From assembly GCA_050734185.1 (NCBI GenBank), contig JBOHUE010000154.1, positions 1 through 15,775 on the forward strand: a stretch of DNA of 15,775 nucleotides, read 5' to 3'. A program made the translations under genes and the position numbers. Shown piece after piece: positions 1 through 7,339 of the stretch. Within the stretch, counting starts at the first letter, position 1. Each line of letters starts with the position of its first letter. Below the pieces are notes generated by a model. That model was not told the origin of the DNA. It saw nothing but the letters and a program-made list of their open reading frames with translations, and did no database searches. This DNA is from JAFALX01 sp050734185. Its GTDB lineage: Bacteria; Chloroflexota; Dormibacteria; Aeolococcales; Aeolococcaceae.

Positions 1-74
1 CGCGCACCCCGCGTCGCCGCCGCGCCAGCGAACGCGACGAGCCTGCGCTGTGATGTCGAGATGCGGCCGGCCGA

Positions 75-668
75 TCAGGGCGGCGGCGCCGGCACCCACG
101 CGCCGCCGGTGCACGACATCTCGGCCGTCGTGGCGCCGACCACCGGGGCCGCGTAGAACTGCCCGCGCACGTCAACGCTCGAGGGGAACCCCGGCAGCGG
201 GATCGGCAGCGGCACGGTGCGGGTCACGACGGCGAACACGCGACAGCCGTCGGACGCGCACGCCGTCCCGTCCGGCGACTGCGCGTCGTCCGCCGTCTTG
301 ACGCCGGCGTTGCGCGCGTCGGCACCGCTGCGCGGAATCGTCGCCGACCGGTCGCCCGCCTCGATGCACGCGCGCTGGAACGCGTACAGCGAGCCGTGCC
401 GGTCCTGCGCGCTGATGTCGACGATCGCCGAGTCACATGGCACCGCAGCGGTTGGTGCGCACTTCCCCGTGGTGTACAGGTAGCGAGGATCGACGGCGTC
501 GGCGCCCGATTGCGCCGCCAGCTGCGCGGCCGCCTGTGTCGCGCTCGACCAGCGGAACAGGAACGCCGTGTCGGCGACCAGGCACATCAGCGCGAACAGG
601 AACAGCGCGAAGGCGAGCGCGAAGATGATGAGCGTCTGCCCGCGCAGCGCGCGGTGGCGCTGTGTCAC
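75..668 (-). CDS. TadG-like pilus-assembly membrane protein (TadE/TadG family)
   Basis: Predicted 197-residue protein. A short basic N-terminus (about 9 residues) leads into an RGQT motif and one hydrophobic segment (about residues 12-33), followed by a presumed extracytoplasmic domain with six or so cysteines. This is the layout of TadG/TadE-type minor components of the Tad (Flp) pilus assembly system, where the protein is membrane-anchored and helps pilus assembly outside the cytoplasm. Unlike its upstream neighbours it lacks a Glu at +5 after the RG site (the stretch reads QTLII), so processing by a prepilin peptidase is less likely; this fits TadG-type more than TadE-type proteins. The start is GTG at 668, which overlaps the TGA of the upstream gene as GTGA, indicating translational coupling. 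It is the last gene of the cluster visible here. The family call rests on N-terminal layout and context; the C-terminal domain is not recognised. Confidence 0.72.
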   Translation of the reverse strand: MTQRHRALRGQTLIIFALAFALFLFALMCLVADTAFLFRWSSATQAAAQLAAQSGADAVDPRYLYTTGKCAPTAAVPCDSAIVDISAQDRHGSLYAFQRACIEAGDRSATIPRSGADARNAGVKTADDAQSPDGTACASDGCRVFAVVTRTVPLPIPLPGFPSSVDVRGQFYAAPVVGATTAEMSCTGGAWVPAPPP

Positions 669-1294
669 TGCCGGAACGGAGGTGGCAGCGCCTCGGCGTG
701 CGCGCTCAGCGTCGGCTTCCAGAACACGCCCCAGGCGAGCGGCGTTCTGGAGAAGTCAAGCGTTGCCGTCGCCTGGCACATCACAACGCTGAGACCACGC
801 GGCGGATTCAGCGTGTGATCGATGTACCCCGCGAACGTCGTGCCGTCAGCAGTTGTGGCGCCCAGAACGCAGGACACGTGGGCCTCCGGCGATCCGGCGT
901 ACGGCGTGGCGCCGCCGAGCGCGGTCGAGGCACGAGCGCTGTCGCCGCCGGTCAGGCACAGCGGCCCCTGCTGCCAGCGCAGCAGCGGCCCGTAGCCCTG
1001 CATCGTTCCGTAGAAGGACTCGGCGGCGAAGCGGCAGCCGGTCGGCAGCGCCGAGGTGCGCAGCTGCGCGGCGCAGCATTCGGCGCCGGCAGCGTCGTAC
1101 GCACCCTGCGTGGCCTGGAAGCGTGACTCGGCGGCAAGCGCGGTCGCAGAGTCGAGCTGCTGCTGCACCGCGACCTGCAGCATCACCGCGATGAAGTTGC
1201 AAACGAGCAGCAGCATGATGGGGATGACCAGGGCGGTCTCCAGCACTGCCTGAGCCGAACTGCGTCGCCGGCGCCTGCGGCGGGCACGGTTCAC
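665..1294 (-). CDS. TadE-like pilus-assembly protein
   Basis: Predicted 209-residue protein. The start is set at GTG 1294 because it forms a GTGA overlap with the stop of the upstream gene, and because the reading frame further upstream is only arginine-rich shadow sequence opposite coding DNA. The N-terminus has seven consecutive arginines (residues 5-11), then SSAQAVLET and a hydrophobic helix (about 20-42). This basic-leader, AxxxE, helix pattern is that of TadE/TadF pseudopilins, in which TadV-like peptidase cleaves before the mature residue that places Glu at +5. Here the Glu is at +5 if cleavage falls between A14 and Q15, but the usual Gly at -1 is Ala. The remainder is a predicted extracytoplasmic domain with several cysteines. 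It probably acts with the flanking TadE- and TadG-like proteins as a minor pilin complex. The family is fairly clear; the specific role is inferred from neighbours. Confidence 0.75.
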   Translation of the reverse strand: MNRARRRRRRRSSAQAVLETALVIPIMLLLVCNFIAVMLQVAVQQQLDSATALAAESRFQATQGAYDAAGAECCAAQLRTSALPTGCRFAAESFYGTMQGYGPLLRWQQGPLCLTGGDSARASTALGGATPYAGSPEAHVSCVLGATTADGTTFAGYIDHTLNPPRGLSVVMCQATATLDFSRTPLAWGVFWKPTLSAHAEALPPPFRQ

Positions 1295-1866
1295 GGAGCG
1301 AACCGGAGCGTGTGCGTTGTTACCCCGATGTTCGCCGGGATCTCGCCGCCGGACCCGCCGAGCCCGAACCCGGGAGGCACCACCGAGGCGACATGGCCGA
1401 TGAGCCGCACGCTGACCGTCGGCGGATCGCCGCACTCAGGCGGCGACGGCGCCGCCGAACCAGGCGCTGAGGAGCACGCCGGCGCCGCGTGCTCCTCCAC
1501 GCACACCGCGACGATTCGCGAGCCGAGCGTGGACTCCACCTGAGCAGGCGTCGCGGGGCACGTCGACCCCGGCCATGTTGTGATGGTGGTCGCGAACAGC
1601 GCCTGACGCAAACGCGGCTCGACCGCGGCCGTCACGGCGCGCGCGTCGGGCGCCGGTGCGCCGACGGGTGCTGCTCCCGACGCCGCAGCGACGCGCGCAC
1701 CCTGTTCCACGGCGGCGACCTCGGCGCCGTTCTCCACCGCCCACAGCCCCGCGTCGATCGATGCGAGAAAGCAGACCAGGAACAGGGGCGCGACGAAGGC
1801 GAACTCCAGCGTCGCCTGACCGCGCCGCCTCGCGCACGCTCTAACGTCTCCGCCATCCCGCCGCAT
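1291..1866 (-). CDS. TadE-like pilus-assembly protein
   Basis: Predicted 191-residue protein if started at ATG 1866. An in-frame GTG at 1902 would add 12 residues and leave only a 12-base gap to the upstream gene, but those residues look like non-coding arginine-rich sequence, and neither start has a convincing ribosome site. The N-terminus is a textbook TadE pseudopilin signal: basic leader, RGQATLEF (residues 15-22, Glu at +5 after the Gly) and a hydrophobic helix to about residue 42. The C-terminal part is extracytoplasmic, with cysteine pairs and a Gly/Pro-rich stretch. TadE-like proteins are processed by a prepilin peptidase and support Flp pilus assembly or pilus stability. It lies first of three consecutive TadE/TadG genes, coupled by GTGA to the next. 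The family is well supported; substrate and pilus type are not visible in the window. Confidence 0.78.
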   Translation of the reverse strand: MRRDGGDVRACARRRGQATLEFAFVAPLFLVCFLASIDAGLWAVENGAEVAAVEQGARVAAASGAAPVGAPAPDARAVTAAVEPRLRQALFATTITTWPGSTCPATPAQVESTLGSRIVAVCVEEHAAPACSSAPGSAAPSPPECGDPPTVSVRLIGHVASVVPPGFGLGGSGGEIPANIGVTTHTLRFAP

Positions 1867-1914
1867 GGCGCGTTCGAGCGTACGCGCAGTGCACCGCCGC
1901 ACCGGCGGACAGTG

Positions 1915-3072
1915 TCAGGACAACGTGATGAAGGCGAGGTCGACCGGCGTGAGCGCGACGACGTTCACGGGGTTGGCCGGCTGCCCCGTGTTGCGATCCA
2001 CCAGCGTGACCCAGCCGCCGCCGTGGAAGACCTCGAACACATACGGCCCGCCGATTGGAATCGAGTCGAACCGGAAGTTGCCCTGGGAGCCGGCGTCGGT
2101 GAAGTAGAAGGGGCCGCTCGTGACGTAGCCGCCGGGCTCGCTGAAGAAGTGGCTGCTCAGGCGTACCTGGCCGCTGATCGGGGCGCCGCTGTGGTCGACC
2201 AGCGTGCCGCTCACCGGCTGGTTGGCGGCGAGCATGCTGCGCGCCTGCTTGGCCTCGCCCGATCCGCCGAAGTCATTGATCAACCGCTGCAGGGTCACGA
2301 CCGCTTCCGCGTACGAGGCGGCACCGTTCTCCTGTGTTGCGGCGACCAGCAGTGCCTGCGGCAGCAGCGGAGCCGCAGCAGCGGCACCACCGGGACTGCG
2401 CTGTCGCGCGTCATCGAGGGCCGTGACGGCGTGGACCCCATCCCCCTCAGCCAGAAGCGCCCGCGCCTGGGCGACCAGGTCGTCGGTCTGCAGCTGCGGG
2501 ACCTGAGCGGCAGCCGCGGTGCCCGACAGCGAGGGGTTGGTCACCTGACTCAATCGGCTCAGCGCCGTCGTGTAGTCACCGTGAGCCGCCGCGTCCCGAG
2601 CCGCAGCCACGAGGAGGGTGGCCTGCTCCTCGCGCACGCTGGACGCGAGAGTGGGGTCGCTCACGCTCCGGGTGAGCGCCACCGCCTGGTCGACGTGACC
2701 CTGCTGCTGGAGCGTCGTGGCCCACGCGAGTGTCGTGCGCTGCGCATTCAGCTCGGCGCCGCTGACGTCGCTGCGGTCGAACGCGAACAGCGGTCCGGTG
2801 CGGCTGGCGATGGCGTGGTACATCGCGACCGCGGTGCCGTACTGCTTCTGGTGGACCAGCTGCGCGGCGGCCGCCGCGGCGTCGCTGGTGGAGTGCGCTG
2901 CGCCACCGGCCGCCGCGACCAGCACGATGAGGACGAGCAGCACGCTCAGCACCACAATCGGCCACCGGCGCCCGCGCCGCGCAGGGGCCGTCCCCACCTG
3001 AAACGCACCACCGACGGCAGCGGCGCCGAGAGGAGGCGGCAGCGGCGGCGGCGGCGGCGGCCAGTCACGCAT
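1915..3072 (-). CDS. membrane-anchored repeat protein with carboxypeptidase-regulatory-like C-terminal domain
   Basis: Predicted 385-residue protein of unknown function. ATG 3072 is chosen because GAGG (3079-3082) sits 6 bases upstream; an ATG at 3093 is possible but would overlap the divergent neighbour's upstream region. The order is: a proline-rich cytoplasmic leader (six prolines at residues 5-10, more to 14), a basic patch, one transmembrane helix (about 38-58), then an Ala-rich helical region (about 65-280) with TPR-like pairs of helices, and a C-terminal beta domain (about 285-385) resembling carboxypeptidase-regulatory/transthyretin-like folds (a VSGTLVDHSGAPISG-type strand pattern). 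Such domains mediate protein contacts or anchoring outside the cell. It is 48 bases upstream of the TadE gene on the same strand, so it is probably co-transcribed and may be a pilus-associated scaffold. The helical repeats are judged by eye; no family name is certain. Confidence 0.7.
   Translation of the reverse strand: MRDWPPPPPPLPPPLGAAAVGGAFQVGTAPARRGRRWPIVVLSVLLVLIVLVAAAGGAAHSTSDAAAAAAQLVHQKQYGTAVAMYHAIASRTGPLFAFDRSDVSGAELNAQRTTLAWATTLQQQGHVDQAVALTRSVSDPTLASSVREEQATLLVAAARDAAAHGDYTTALSRLSQVTNPSLSGTAAAAQVPQLQTDDLVAQARALLAEGDGVHAVTALDDARQRSPGGAAAAAPLLPQALLVAATQENGAASYAEAVVTLQRLINDFGGSGEAKQARSMLAANQPVSGTLVDHSGAPISGQVRLSSHFFSEPGGYVTSGPFYFTDAGSQGNFRFDSIPIGGPYVFEVFHGGGWVTLVDRNTGQPANPVNVVALTPVDLAFITLS
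3044..3061. repeat. GGC trinucleotide tract (six units) encoding polyproline
   Basis: Six tandem GGC units on the plus strand read as six CCG codons on the minus strand, giving the proline run near the N-terminus of the membrane-anchored repeat protein. The unit is a triplet, so slippage would change proline number without shifting frame. Confidence 0.7.
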
Positions 3073-3145
3073 CACGCGCCTCAGGATGCACATTCCCGTG
3101 CCGAATGCAGCGCCGGCCGCCCATCGGCTTCAATCTGCGGCAGCG
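3073..3145. promoter_or_regulatory. divergent intergenic region between the pilus cluster and the class V aminotransferase
   Basis: These 73 bases separate the starts at 3072 (minus) and 3146 (plus) and must hold the promoters of one or both genes unless these lie further inside the neighbouring gene. I see the GAGG site for the minus gene but no convincing -10/-35 pair or operator palindrome. Confidence 0.4.
3079..3082 (-). promoter_or_regulatory. Shine-Dalgarno GAGG that fixes the start at 3072
   Basis: On the minus strand GAGG lies 6 bases before ATG 3072. It favours this start over the ATG at 3093 for the membrane-anchored repeat protein. Most other genes in the window lack so clear a site. 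Confidence 0.55.
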
Positions 3146-4552
3146 ATGGACGTCCCCCGGCTGTACGGCCAGCACCTCGAGGTACCGCTCGCGACGGGCG
3201 AGCGCCGTGGTTACGTCAACCTCGACTACGCGGCCAGCACCCCCGCGATGGAGCGGGTGGTCGATGCGGTGCATGCGTTTCTGCCCTGGTACTCCAGCGT
3301 GCATCGCGGCGCGGGCTTTCTGTCGCAGGTGTCGACCCGCGCATACGAGGCGGCGCGGCGGACGATGCATGACTTCGCCGGCGCGCGGCCGTCAGATCAA
3401 GTCGTGTTTGTCCGAAACACGACGGAGGCGCTCAACGTACTGGCCTGCTGCCTGCGGCTGGCGCCGGGGCACGTCGTGCTCAGCACCGCGGTGGAGCACC
3501 ACGCCAACATGCTGCCCTGGCGCCGCCTCGGGCCGGTGGTGGCGCTGCAGCCGCCCCCCTCGCCCGAGGCCCTGCTCGAGGCGGTGCGCGCCGCGCTCGA
3601 GGACCGCGCCCGTCCCGTCGGACTCGTCTCCATCACGGGCGCGAGCAATGTCACCGGGGAGGTGTTCCCCATCGCCGAGGTGGCGCGGCTGGCGCACGAG
3701 CACGACGCGCTCGTGGTCGTGGATGCGGCGCAGCTCGCGCCGCACCGCGCCATCGACATGGCCGCCAGCGGCATCGACTGCCTGGCGCTGTCCGGGCACA
3801 AGATGTACGCGCCATTCGGCGCCGGCGTGCTGATCGCGCCGCAGGCGGCGTTGCGCGACGCCGAGCCGATGCTCGCCGGCGGGGGCGCGGTGACCTACGT
3901 GACGCTCGACGAGGTCGCGTGGGCCGAGCTCCCCGATCGCCTCGAGGCCGGCAGTCCCAATGTCGTCGGTGCCATCGCGCTGGCGACCGCGGCGAGTGCG
4001 CTGACGGAGACCGGCCTCGACAGCATCGCCGCGCACGAGCGCGAGCTCGGTTCGCGTTTGGCGAAGCGGCTGCAGGCCTTGCCCTCGGTGCATCCACTCC
4101 ACCTGTGGGACGGCGACGGCGTCGACCGCCTCGGCGTCTGCACCTTCACCGTCGACGGCCTCGACCACACGCTGGTCGCAGCGGCGCTGAGCGCCGAGCA
4201 CGCAATCGGCGTTCGTCATGGATGCTTCTGCGCGCACCCGTACATCACCCACCTGCTCGGCATCAGCGGCGACGAGCGCGATCGCATCGGCACGCGGCTG
4301 CGGCGCGGCGAGCACCACGCGATCCCTGGCGCAGTGCGCGCATCCTTCGGGTTGGGGACGACGCCGGAGCACGTGGACCAGCTCGCCGATGCGCTCACCG
4401 ACATCGTCACCAGGGGACCGCGTCTCGAGTACGAGGAGGATCCGGAGACCGGCGACTTCCGGCCGCGCGACGACCTCCGGACGTTCCCCGCGTTCGACGG
4501 GCTGCCCGACCTGGAGTCGGCGGCGACCGGCGTCGCCTGCGGTCAGTTCTAG
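3146..4552 (+). CDS. class V aminotransferase, cysteine desulfurase-like (NifS/SufS-type)
   Basis: Predicted 468-residue PLP enzyme. Visible family marks are the N-terminal LDYAAST segment (about 26-32), the RNTTEALN cofactor-site segment, the VEHHANMLPW motif, VVVDAAQ with the Asp that contacts the PLP ring nitrogen, and SGHKMYAP with K219 as Schiff-base lysine. RHGCFCAHP (R357-P365) matches the RxGxxC active-site loop of group II cysteine desulfurases, placing C362 at the catalytic position, with an extra C360. The reaction would be removal of sulfur from cysteine to give alanine and a protein persulfide. It is about 50 residues longer at the C-terminus than usual SufS and has no sufBCD genes beside it, so a different substrate is possible. 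M21 of the open frame is chosen as start by family alignment; ATG 3086 and GTG 3098 are alternatives. It is monocistronic and convergent with the next gene. Confidence 0.85.
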   Translation: MDVPRLYGQHLEVPLATGERRGYVNLDYAASTPAMERVVDAVHAFLPWYSSVHRGAGFLSQVSTRAYEAARRTMHDFAGARPSDQVVFVRNTTEALNVLACCLRLAPGHVVLSTAVEHHANMLPWRRLGPVVALQPPPSPEALLEAVRAALEDRARPVGLVSITGASNVTGEVFPIAEVARLAHEHDALVVVDAAQLAPHRAIDMAASGIDCLALSGHKMYAPFGAGVLIAPQAALRDAEPMLAGGGAVTYVTLDEVAWAELPDRLEAGSPNVVGAIALATAASALTETGLDSIAAHERELGSRLAKRLQALPSVHPLHLWDGDGVDRLGVCTFTVDGLDHTLVAAALSAEHAIGVRHGCFCAHPYITHLLGISGDERDRIGTRLRRGEHHAIPGAVRASFGLGTTPEHVDQLADALTDIVTRGPRLEYEEDPETGDFRPRDDLRTFPAFDGLPDLESAATGVACGQF

Positions 4553-6582
4553 GCGGGCACGCTCAGCAGCTGGTCGAGCGCGCCCACGTCCGTAACGGGC
4601 GTGTCGCACACGAAGTTGCGGCAGACGTACGCCGTGGCGGCGCCGTTGCGCGCGGGCCGATCCTCCAGGAGCGGCACACCGCCGGCGTCACCCCAGGCGA
4701 GCACGCGCAGCGGATCGAAGCGGCGCCACACCGTGCGCACCATCGCGCGGGTGCTCTCCGCCGAATGCTCACCCGCAACCGCTATCTCGCGCACCGGGCC
4801 GAGCACGAACTCCTCGACCGCGGCGAGGCTCGCGAGCGCGAGGGGCGCGCGCGGTACGACCTGCGCCAGCGGCCCGATGATCTCGAGCGCGAACTGACGG
4901 AGCTGGTCGTCGCCGGTGAACATCGCCAGGCGAATGAACGCGGACGCGGCCGCTGATTGACCCGACGTGACCGGGTTGTCGTCGATCGTGCGCGGGCGCA
5001 CGATCAATGTCTCCGAGTCGGACGACGTGTCGTAGTAGGTGCCGTCGGAGCCGCGGTAGCGCGTCACGATCTGCTCCACCATGCGGCCCGCTGCATCGAA
5101 GTACCGCGGCTCGCCGTTCGCCTCGTACAGCGTCAGCAGCGCATCGGCGAGCAGAGCCGTGTCCTCGAGGAAGCCGTCCACGTGCGCGGTGCCGTCCTTC
5201 CAGGTGCGCTGCGTGCGGCCGTCGACGACGAGCCGCTCCAGCAGGAAGTCGGCGGCCGCGGTTGCGATCGCCGCGTAGTCGGCGCGCTGCAACACGGCCG
5301 CTGCCTCGGCGAACGCGCGCACCGTCAGCGCGTTCCATGCGGTGATCACCTTGCCGTCGCGACCCGGCGCCGGCCGCGCAGCCCGGGCCTCGTAGAGGCG
5401 CTCGTTGACGCCGGCGACACGGGAACGCAGCTCCTCGTGCGGCACGTTCATCGCGGTGGCGAGCTGTTCGAGCGGCACGGGCACCGAGAGCACCGTGGTG
5501 CGGTGCTCGAAGTTGCCGGAGTCGGTGACCCCGTAGACGCGCGCGGCGAGCTCGCCGTCGCGCTCGCCGAGCGCCGCATGCAGCTGCGCGGGCGTCCAGA
5601 CGAAGAACGCGCCCTCGCCGCCGGCAGGTGAGTCTGCGTCCTGTGACGCGGCGAAACCGCCCTCGGGGAGCCGAAGCTCACGCGCGAGGTAGTCGAGGGT
5701 GCGCGTGCACACCTCGAGCAGGTCCTCGCGCCCCGAGAGCTGATACGCGTGCAGGTACACCGGTGCCAGCTGCGCGTTGTCATAGAGCATCTTCTCGAAG
5801 TGCGGCACACCCCAGTGGGCATCGACGCTGTAGCGGTGGAAGCCGCCGCCCACCTGGTCGAAGTCACCGCCACGCGCCATCGCATCGAGTGTCAGCGCCG
5901 CCGCATCCCAGAGGACCGGATCCTGGGTGACGCGATAGCGACGGAGCATGAGGTCGAGCGCCATCGGGTGCGGAAACTTGGGCGCGTCGCCGAAGCCGCC
6001 GTGGCGGCGATCGGTCTGCTGCACCAGCGACATGGCGGCGGCGTCGAGCTGGGCCGCCGAGAGCTCCTCGCCCTCGGGGAACTGCGCCGGCTTGAGCGCG
6101 TCCCGCATGCGCGCGCCGGCGGTGTCGATCTCGGCGCGACGCGTGCGGAACGCCTCTGCCGCGGCACTCAGGACGCTCGGGAACGCCGGCATGCCCATGC
6201 GCTCGACCGGCGGGAAGTAGGTGCCGCCGTAGAACGGCACGCCATCGGGTGTGAGGAACACGGTCATGGGCCAGCCGCCCTGGCCGGTCATGCCCTGCAC
6301 CGCCTGCATGTAGATGCCGTCGACGTCGGGGCGCTCCTCGCGGTCGACCTTGATGCTCACGAAGTCGCGGTTCATCGCCGCCGCGATCTCCTGGTTCTCG
6401 AACGACTCGTGCGCCATCACGTGACACCAGTGACACGCGCTGTAGCCGACCGAGAGAAGCACCGGCTTGTCCTCGGCTCGTGCTCGTTCGAACGCCTCGT
6501 CGCCCCAGGGATACCAGTCGACGGGGTTGTCCTTGTGCTGTTGGAGGTACGGGCTCGTCTCGCCCGCCAGACGATTCGCCAT
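4549..6582 (-). CDS. thioredoxin domain-containing DUF255 protein (YyaL/SSP411/spermatogenesis-associated protein 20 family)
   Basis: Predicted 677-residue protein. It opens with MANRLAGETSPYLQQH, the highly conserved family start, which is why ATG 6582 is chosen over the longer frame. The thioredoxin-like DUF255 domain covers about residues 1-165 with ACHWCHVM (C50 and C53 form CxxC) and a conserved REERPDVD segment; GGWPMTVFLTPDG follows. The rest (about 190-670) is an (alpha/alpha) barrel resembling AGE/glycosyl-hydrolase folds, seen in segments such as GGFHRYSVDAHW and PHFEKMLYDNAQL. The length is normal. The protein is cytoplasmic (no signal peptide). Its biochemical role is not established; a redox or protein-folding role is often suggested from the CxxC. 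It is last in the four-gene run, 10 bases after the TSUP stop. Its TAG shares CTAG (4549-4552) with the convergent gene's TAG. Confidence 0.93.
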   Translation of the reverse strand: MANRLAGETSPYLQQHKDNPVDWYPWGDEAFERARAEDKPVLLSVGYSACHWCHVMAHESFENQEIAAAMNRDFVSIKVDREERPDVDGIYMQAVQGMTGQGGWPMTVFLTPDGVPFYGGTYFPPVERMGMPAFPSVLSAAAEAFRTRRAEIDTAGARMRDALKPAQFPEGEELSAAQLDAAAMSLVQQTDRRHGGFGDAPKFPHPMALDLMLRRYRVTQDPVLWDAAALTLDAMARGGDFDQVGGGFHRYSVDAHWGVPHFEKMLYDNAQLAPVYLHAYQLSGREDLLEVCTRTLDYLARELRLPEGGFAASQDADSPAGGEGAFFVWTPAQLHAALGERDGELAARVYGVTDSGNFEHRTTVLSVPVPLEQLATAMNVPHEELRSRVAGVNERLYEARAARPAPGRDGKVITAWNALTVRAFAEAAAVLQRADYAAIATAAADFLLERLVVDGRTQRTWKDGTAHVDGFLEDTALLADALLTLYEANGEPRYFDAAGRMVEQIVTRYRGSDGTYYDTSSDSETLIVRPRTIDDNPVTSGQSAAASAFIRLAMFTGDDQLRQFALEIIGPLAQVVPRAPLALASLAAVEEFVLGPVREIAVAGEHSAESTRAMVRTVWRRFDPLRVLAWGDAGGVPLLEDRPARNGAATAYVCRNFVCDTPVTDVGALDQLLSVPA

Positions 6583-6592
6583 GCGCGCAACG

Positions 6593-7339
6593 CTACACGA
6601 GGAGCCGGATTGCGACGGCGACGCCGACCAGCACCACGATGATGCGCAGCAGCGTGGCGGGCATGCGGCGCGCCAACGCGACGCCGGTGTAGCCGCCGGC
6701 AAGCGCTGCGGGCAGCATCACGAGCGCGGCCTCCCACGCGACGGTGGCAAACGCGGCGAAGTAGACCGCAGCGATCAGGTTGATGATCAGCTGCAGCACG
6801 CCCTTGAGCGCGTTGAGCCGCTGCACGTTGTCGTCGACGAACAGGCCGAGGCCCCCGAGCAGCAGCACCCCCTGACCCGCCCCGAAGAACGCGCCGTACA
6901 CGCCGGAGCCGAAGATGGCGACCCCCAGCACCGGATGCACGCGGCGAGGACGCGCAAGCCGCGCGCTCACCAGCGGCTGCACCGCCGTCAACGCGGCGCC
7001 GGCGAGGATCAGCCAGGGGACGATCGCCTCGAACACCGAGGAGCGCGTCCGTGTCAGCAAGAACGCGCCGAGGATCGCGCCGACGCCGGCGATCAGCCCG
7101 AGGTCGCGAACCCGCGGCCACTGCCCGCGCAGCTCATCGCGATACGCGGTGCTGCCGCCGGCGTAGCCGAGCACGAGGCCGATGGTGTTGGTGATGTTGG
7201 CGAGCAGCGGCGGGTAGCCCGCGAGCAGCAGAGCCGGGAACGACAGCAGCGAGCCGCCGCCTGCCACCGTGTTGATCGCCGCGGCGAGGAACGCCGAGAC
7301 CGCGAAGAGCGCGAGGCTGCCGCCTCCCGGATGGATCAT
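6593..7339 (-). CDS. TSUP family (TauE/SafE-like) sulfite/organosulfur transporter
   Basis: Predicted 248-residue polytopic inner-membrane protein with about eight hydrophobic segments. The family signature appears as two internal repeats: an N-terminal AGGGSLLSFPALLLAGYPP followed by ANITNTIGL (about residues 25-53), and a second-half version with GAGQGVLLLGGLGLF and RLNALKG. TSUP proteins move sulfite, sulfoacetate, thiosulfate or related anions, or act as putative permeases of unknown substrate. The length fits the family. ATG 7339 overlaps the upstream TGA as ATGA, which fixes the start; the long upstream extension of the open frame is antisense-like shadow sequence. It sits between the BNR protein and the DUF255 protein, which argues for a link between export of a sulfur compound and an extracytoplasmic sensor or scaffold. 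The substrate cannot be told from the sequence. Confidence 0.9.
   Translation of the reverse strand: MIHPGGGSLALFAVSAFLAAAINTVAGGGSLLSFPALLLAGYPPLLANITNTIGLVLGYAGGSTAYRDELRGQWPRVRDLGLIAGVGAILGAFLLTRTRSSVFEAIVPWLILAGAALTAVQPLVSARLARPRRVHPVLGVAIFGSGVYGAFFGAGQGVLLLGGLGLFVDDNVQRLNALKGVLQLIINLIAAVYFAAFATVAWEAALVMLPAALAGGYTGVALARRMPATLLRIIVVLVGVAVAIRLLV

Noticed and set aside
1489..3372. Long plus-strand open frame (627 codons) antisense to the TadE and repeat-protein genes
   Set aside because: Arg/Gly/Ala-rich composition without domains; it mirrors third-base GC in real minus-strand genes with recognisable membrane and pilin features.
3392..4609. Minus-strand open frame antisense to the class V aminotransferase
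   Set aside because: Shadow of a gene with clear catalytic motifs; no ribosome site and no recognisable domain.
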